A DNA stretch of 64,000 nt from Eubacterium sp. OM08-24. GTDB taxonomy: Bacteria; Bacillota; Clostridia; Oscillospirales; Acutalibacteraceae. The notes below the pieces were generated by a model that was not told the DNA's origin, did no database searches, and saw nothing but the letters and a program-made list of their open reading frames with translations. How positions within the stretch are numbered: position 1 is the stretch's first letter; each line of letters starts with the position of its first letter. Below, in pieces: positions 61,270 through 64,000 of the stretch. The stretch lies in NCBI RefSeq assembly GCF_003438075.1, contig NZ_QSTA01000002.1:1-64000 (forward strand), written 5' to 3'. The translations under genes were made by a program, and so were the position numbers.

Positions 61270-63678
61270 TTTATTAAACCTTATGAAATTACACTATTCT
61301 CAAACCTGTAACAGATGACCGACAATATTGCTGTTGTTTTACTACCTTATGAAATTACACTATTCTCAAACATCTGTCATCGCTTTAATTTGCATATTAT
61401 AGTTTTACTACCTTATGAAATTACACTATTCTCAAACAAGTCCGTCAGAAACAATCACATCAGTTATGTTTTACTACCTTATGAAATTACACTATTCTCA
61501 AACTAGAACGGCAAAGAGTAAAGAATATATGAGGTTTTACTACCTTATGAAATTACACTATTCTCAAACCGGTCTTTTTGCGGATACCGCTGTTTACCTG
61601 TTTTACTACCTTATGAAATTACACTATTCTCAAACATAAGCCTTTGCTACTATGCTATTCCGGCGGTTTTACTACCTTATGAAATTACACTATTCTCAAA
61701 CGCTTTGATTGCTAATAAAAATAAAGAAGGTGTTTTACTACCTTATGAAATTACACTATTCTCAAACGTACTTACATTAGAGAGAACACCGTTGACAGTT
61801 TTACTACCTTATGAAATTACACTATTCTCAAACTAAATCGTCTATATCCATATCAGGTGAACAGTTTTACTACCTTATGAAATTACACTATTCTCAAACT
61901 GCAATACTTGTTGACAGTGTTCGCAAGCAGTTTTACTACCTTATGAAATTACACTATTCTCAAACTACCAAAAACAATTATTGAGTGTATATTAAGTTTT
62001 ACTACCTTATGAAATTACACTATTCTCAAACCTGCATTGCACTTTTGATTGCTCTTTTGGGTTTTACTACCTTATGAAATTACACTATTCTCAAACCAAA
62101 AAGAGAAGGAATATAATCAGTGCTATGTTTTACTACCTTATGAAATTACACTATTCTCAAACATCACCCACTCCGAACTGCCAAACATACAGTTTTACTA
62201 CCTTATGAAATTACACTATTCTCAAACAATAACCATACTTATAAATTTTATGATAAAGTTTTACTACCTTATGAAATTACACTATTCTCAAACATTCCAC
62301 TGACCGTCGGTGATACTTTCTAAGTTTTACTACCTTATGAAATTACACTATTCTCAAACCTGCTACTGCAACAAGCCACAAAGTTAAAGGTTTTACTACC
62401 TTATGAAATTACACTATTCTCAAACTGTACAGTATATACTTATTCCTGAAGAACAGTTTTACTACCTTATGAAATTACACTATTCTCAAACTAGTGAAAA
62501 GGTCAAGAGACCTTGCAGTTCGTTTTACTACCTTATGAAATTACACTATTCTCAAACACAAAAGCGTTTACTTGCGACCCGTCAATCGTTTTACTACCTT
62601 ATGAAATTACACTATTCTCAAACACATGGACTGACAGTATAGCGGATGCCGGAGTTTTACTACCTTATGAAATTACACTATTCTCAAACACCAACACGAG
62701 AGAAACCACAAGAATATAAGTTTTACTACCTTATGAAATTACACTATTCTCAAACGTTCAGCCTCTTGTGCTGTCAAAACCGCTTGTTTTACTACCTTAT
62801 GAAATTACACTATTCTCAAACACAATCGAGGCTTTTACTTTGCCAAAATCGGTTTTACTACCTTATGAAATTACACTATTCTCAAACTATTTCAATCCGA
62901 GAGTTTTTATAATGACTGTTTTACTACCTTATGAAATTACACTATTCTCAAACCCTTGAACAACTTTACCGTCTGTACCGTTTGTTTTACTACCTTATGA
63001 AATTACACTATTCTCAAACACGCTTATAATTATTGCTTGCGTTGTTGTTGTTTTACTACCTTATGAAATTACACTATTCTCAAACACCTTGATAACCTGG
63101 AACAATTTGAGTACAGTTTTACTACCTTATGAAATTACACTATTCTCAAACTAACAGAGAATAACATTAAATACGAATTTAAGTTTTACTACCTTATGAA
63201 ATTACACTATTCTCAAACTTACAGCTTTTGAATATGTACGATTGAAAGTTTTACTACCTTATGAAATTACACTATTCTCAAACGAAATAAGTTTGCCAGC
63301 TCTGAGCATCTCTGTTTTACTACCTTATGAAATTACACTATTCTCAAACTTCATAGTGTTGTAGCAATAGGTGACAGTTGTTTTACTACCTTATGAAATT
63401 ACACTATTCTCAAACAAGCCGTATGCTCCGAACGGCGAAAAATATGTTTTACTACCTTATGAAATTACACTATTCTCAAACCGGCGCTGTTGAATTGTAA
63501 GTCCTGTCCCAGTTTTACTACCTTATGAAATTACACTATTCTCAAACAAAATGGGAGCTACATTGACAGCGGCTAAGTTTTACTACCTTATGAAATTACA
63601 CTATTCTCAAACGTCAATCAGCGTAACATCAATATCATTATCGTTTTACTACCTTATGAAATTACACTATTCTCAAAC
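61270..63678 (-). CRISPR. CRISPR array, type II-A, 37 repeats and 36 spacers
   Basis: A 36-base repeat (plus strand GTTTTACTACCTTATG ... CTATTCTCAAAC). Spacers are 30 bases except 29 (after R12, R14, R30 and R35) and 31 (after R29), counted from the left. The leftmost repeat (61270-61305) has five changes in its first nine bases, and all the others look identical. That decay, and csn2 at the right end reading leftward, put the leader at the right, so crRNA is made from the minus strand with repeat start GTTTGAGAATAGTG. This repeat form and the csn2 neighbour indicate Cas9 type II-A. All spacers appear different. No match inside the window was obvious by eye. Confidence 0.95.
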
Positions 63679-63750
63679 CTCAAAATTGAAAATAAAATGC
63701 ACCCACTATAATGTGCATGGTAATTTCATAAGATAATTGTAAAACATTAA
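63679..63750 (-). promoter_or_regulatory. CRISPR leader with anti-repeat and hairpin
   Basis: Seventy-two bases between csn2 and the first repeat. On the minus strand the leader ends AATTTTGAG, close to the ATTTGAG leader-anchoring sequence of type II-A systems. A hairpin ATGCAC / GTGCAT (63697-63718) followed by TTTTATTTT could end the cas operon. Upstream of it, 63720-63745 is complementary to the 3' part of the repeat (13 identical bases GTAATTTCATAAG, then GTAAAAC after a three-base insertion). Confidence 0.65.
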
Positions 63751-64000
63751 CTAATTTTTGTCAACAATCTTGCATAAATCTTTATCAATTACTATAAGAC
63801 TTTCTGATTTAGAAATTTTGGCAGGAACAGAATTTTCTATATCTACAATGCAAATATTATGTGCAACTGCCGATGATAAAATCATTTCTATTTCTTCGTC
63901 ATTAAGATACAAATGGAGATTTTGCAACAGAAAACATTTTATGCCGAGATAATTTTTAAGAAGTTTCAAATATCTCACCAATCGTTCTGCGCTGTTTTCA
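63751..64000 (-). CDS. csn2: Csn2, C-terminal part (gene runs off the window)
   Basis: The last 83 or so codons of a minus-strand gene entering from the right edge. The peptide (LKNYLGIKCFLLQNLHLYLN, MILSSAVAHNICIVDIEN, then LIVIDKDLCKIVDKN) fits the C-terminal region of Csn2. This DNA-end-binding ring protein helps spacer acquisition in type II-A systems: a strand like KKLLIF, a helix, then a second strand and a final acidic end. Its place just before the leader is that of csn2 in cas9-cas1-cas2-csn2 operons. The fragment is short, so the call relies on context as well. Confidence 0.7.
   Translation of the reverse strand, partial: ENSAERLVRYLKLLKNYLGIKCFLLQNLHLYLNDEEIEMILSSAVAHNICIVDIENSVPAKISKSESLIVIDKDLCKIVDKN

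Noticed and set aside
61270..63678. Type VI (Cas13) or type I assignment of the array
   Set aside because: The repeat starts GTTTGAGA and ends AAAC without the stem typical of type VI-D repeats, and csn2 adjoins the leader.
61315..63736. Several open frames with repeated LLPYEITLFSN / FYYLMKLHYSQT peptides
   Set aside because: They are translations of the CRISPR repeats, not proteins.

Overview
The window reads as the chromosome of an AT-rich Gram-positive gut anaerobe of the Clostridia, most likely Oscillospiraceae/Ruminococcaceae. The inference rests on strong AGGAGG-type ribosome sites, frequent TTG/GTG starts, an agr-type cyclic-peptide locus, MobL-type relaxases, BspA-type leucine-rich repeats, WYL regulators and a Cas9-type (II-A) CRISPR locus. 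I cannot name the species.

Layout. 1-3260: insertion sequences, an IS256-family element (about 98-1530) lying between the ends of two oppositely oriented copies of one IS3-family element. 3690-57196: two integrative mobilizable elements in tandem, both inserted in the 3' half of a tRNA-Trp gene. The intact tRNA-Trp is at 57152-57227 (minus). The same 45-nt 3' segment recurs as direct repeats at 3690-3734 and 21202-21246. Element A (3690-21246, 17.5 kb) carries an agr locus whose agrB is fused to a bacteriocin-like tail, an ABC transporter, oriT/mobC/broken relaxase/integrase, and a WYL-regulated module of unknown genes sharing a special promoter. Element B (21202-57196, 36 kb) is a defence island: WYL regulator plus a DdmD/DdmE-like helicase-nuclease and Argonaute-like pair; a GATC-type restriction-modification cassette; a four-gene operon ending in a giant DruE-like helicase; a WYL/LRR/nuclease-like/ADP-ribosylglycohydrolase region; then excisionase, replication-type HTH protein, oriT, mobC, relaxase, integrase, and a radical-SAM gene interrupted by UGA. 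57228-64000: chromosomal flank with gene debris, a cysteine desulfurase operon, a CRISPR array of 37 repeats, and the 3' end of csn2.

How it fits together. The two elements share homologous ends, oriT, MobC, relaxase and integrase, so they are relatives that accumulated at one site. A has lost relaxase function and shows no excisionase, so it probably depends on B. The cargo is anti-plasmid/anti-phage (B) and signalling/bacteriocin-like (A), and the chromosome adds type II-A CRISPR next door. A short repeated motif lies at many cargo boundaries, which suggests modular exchange.

Caution: several genes are broken by single-base changes in short homopolymers (near 15695, 43543, 44036, 46036, 59550). 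These may be real decay or phase variation, but sequencing error in homopolymers would look the same.
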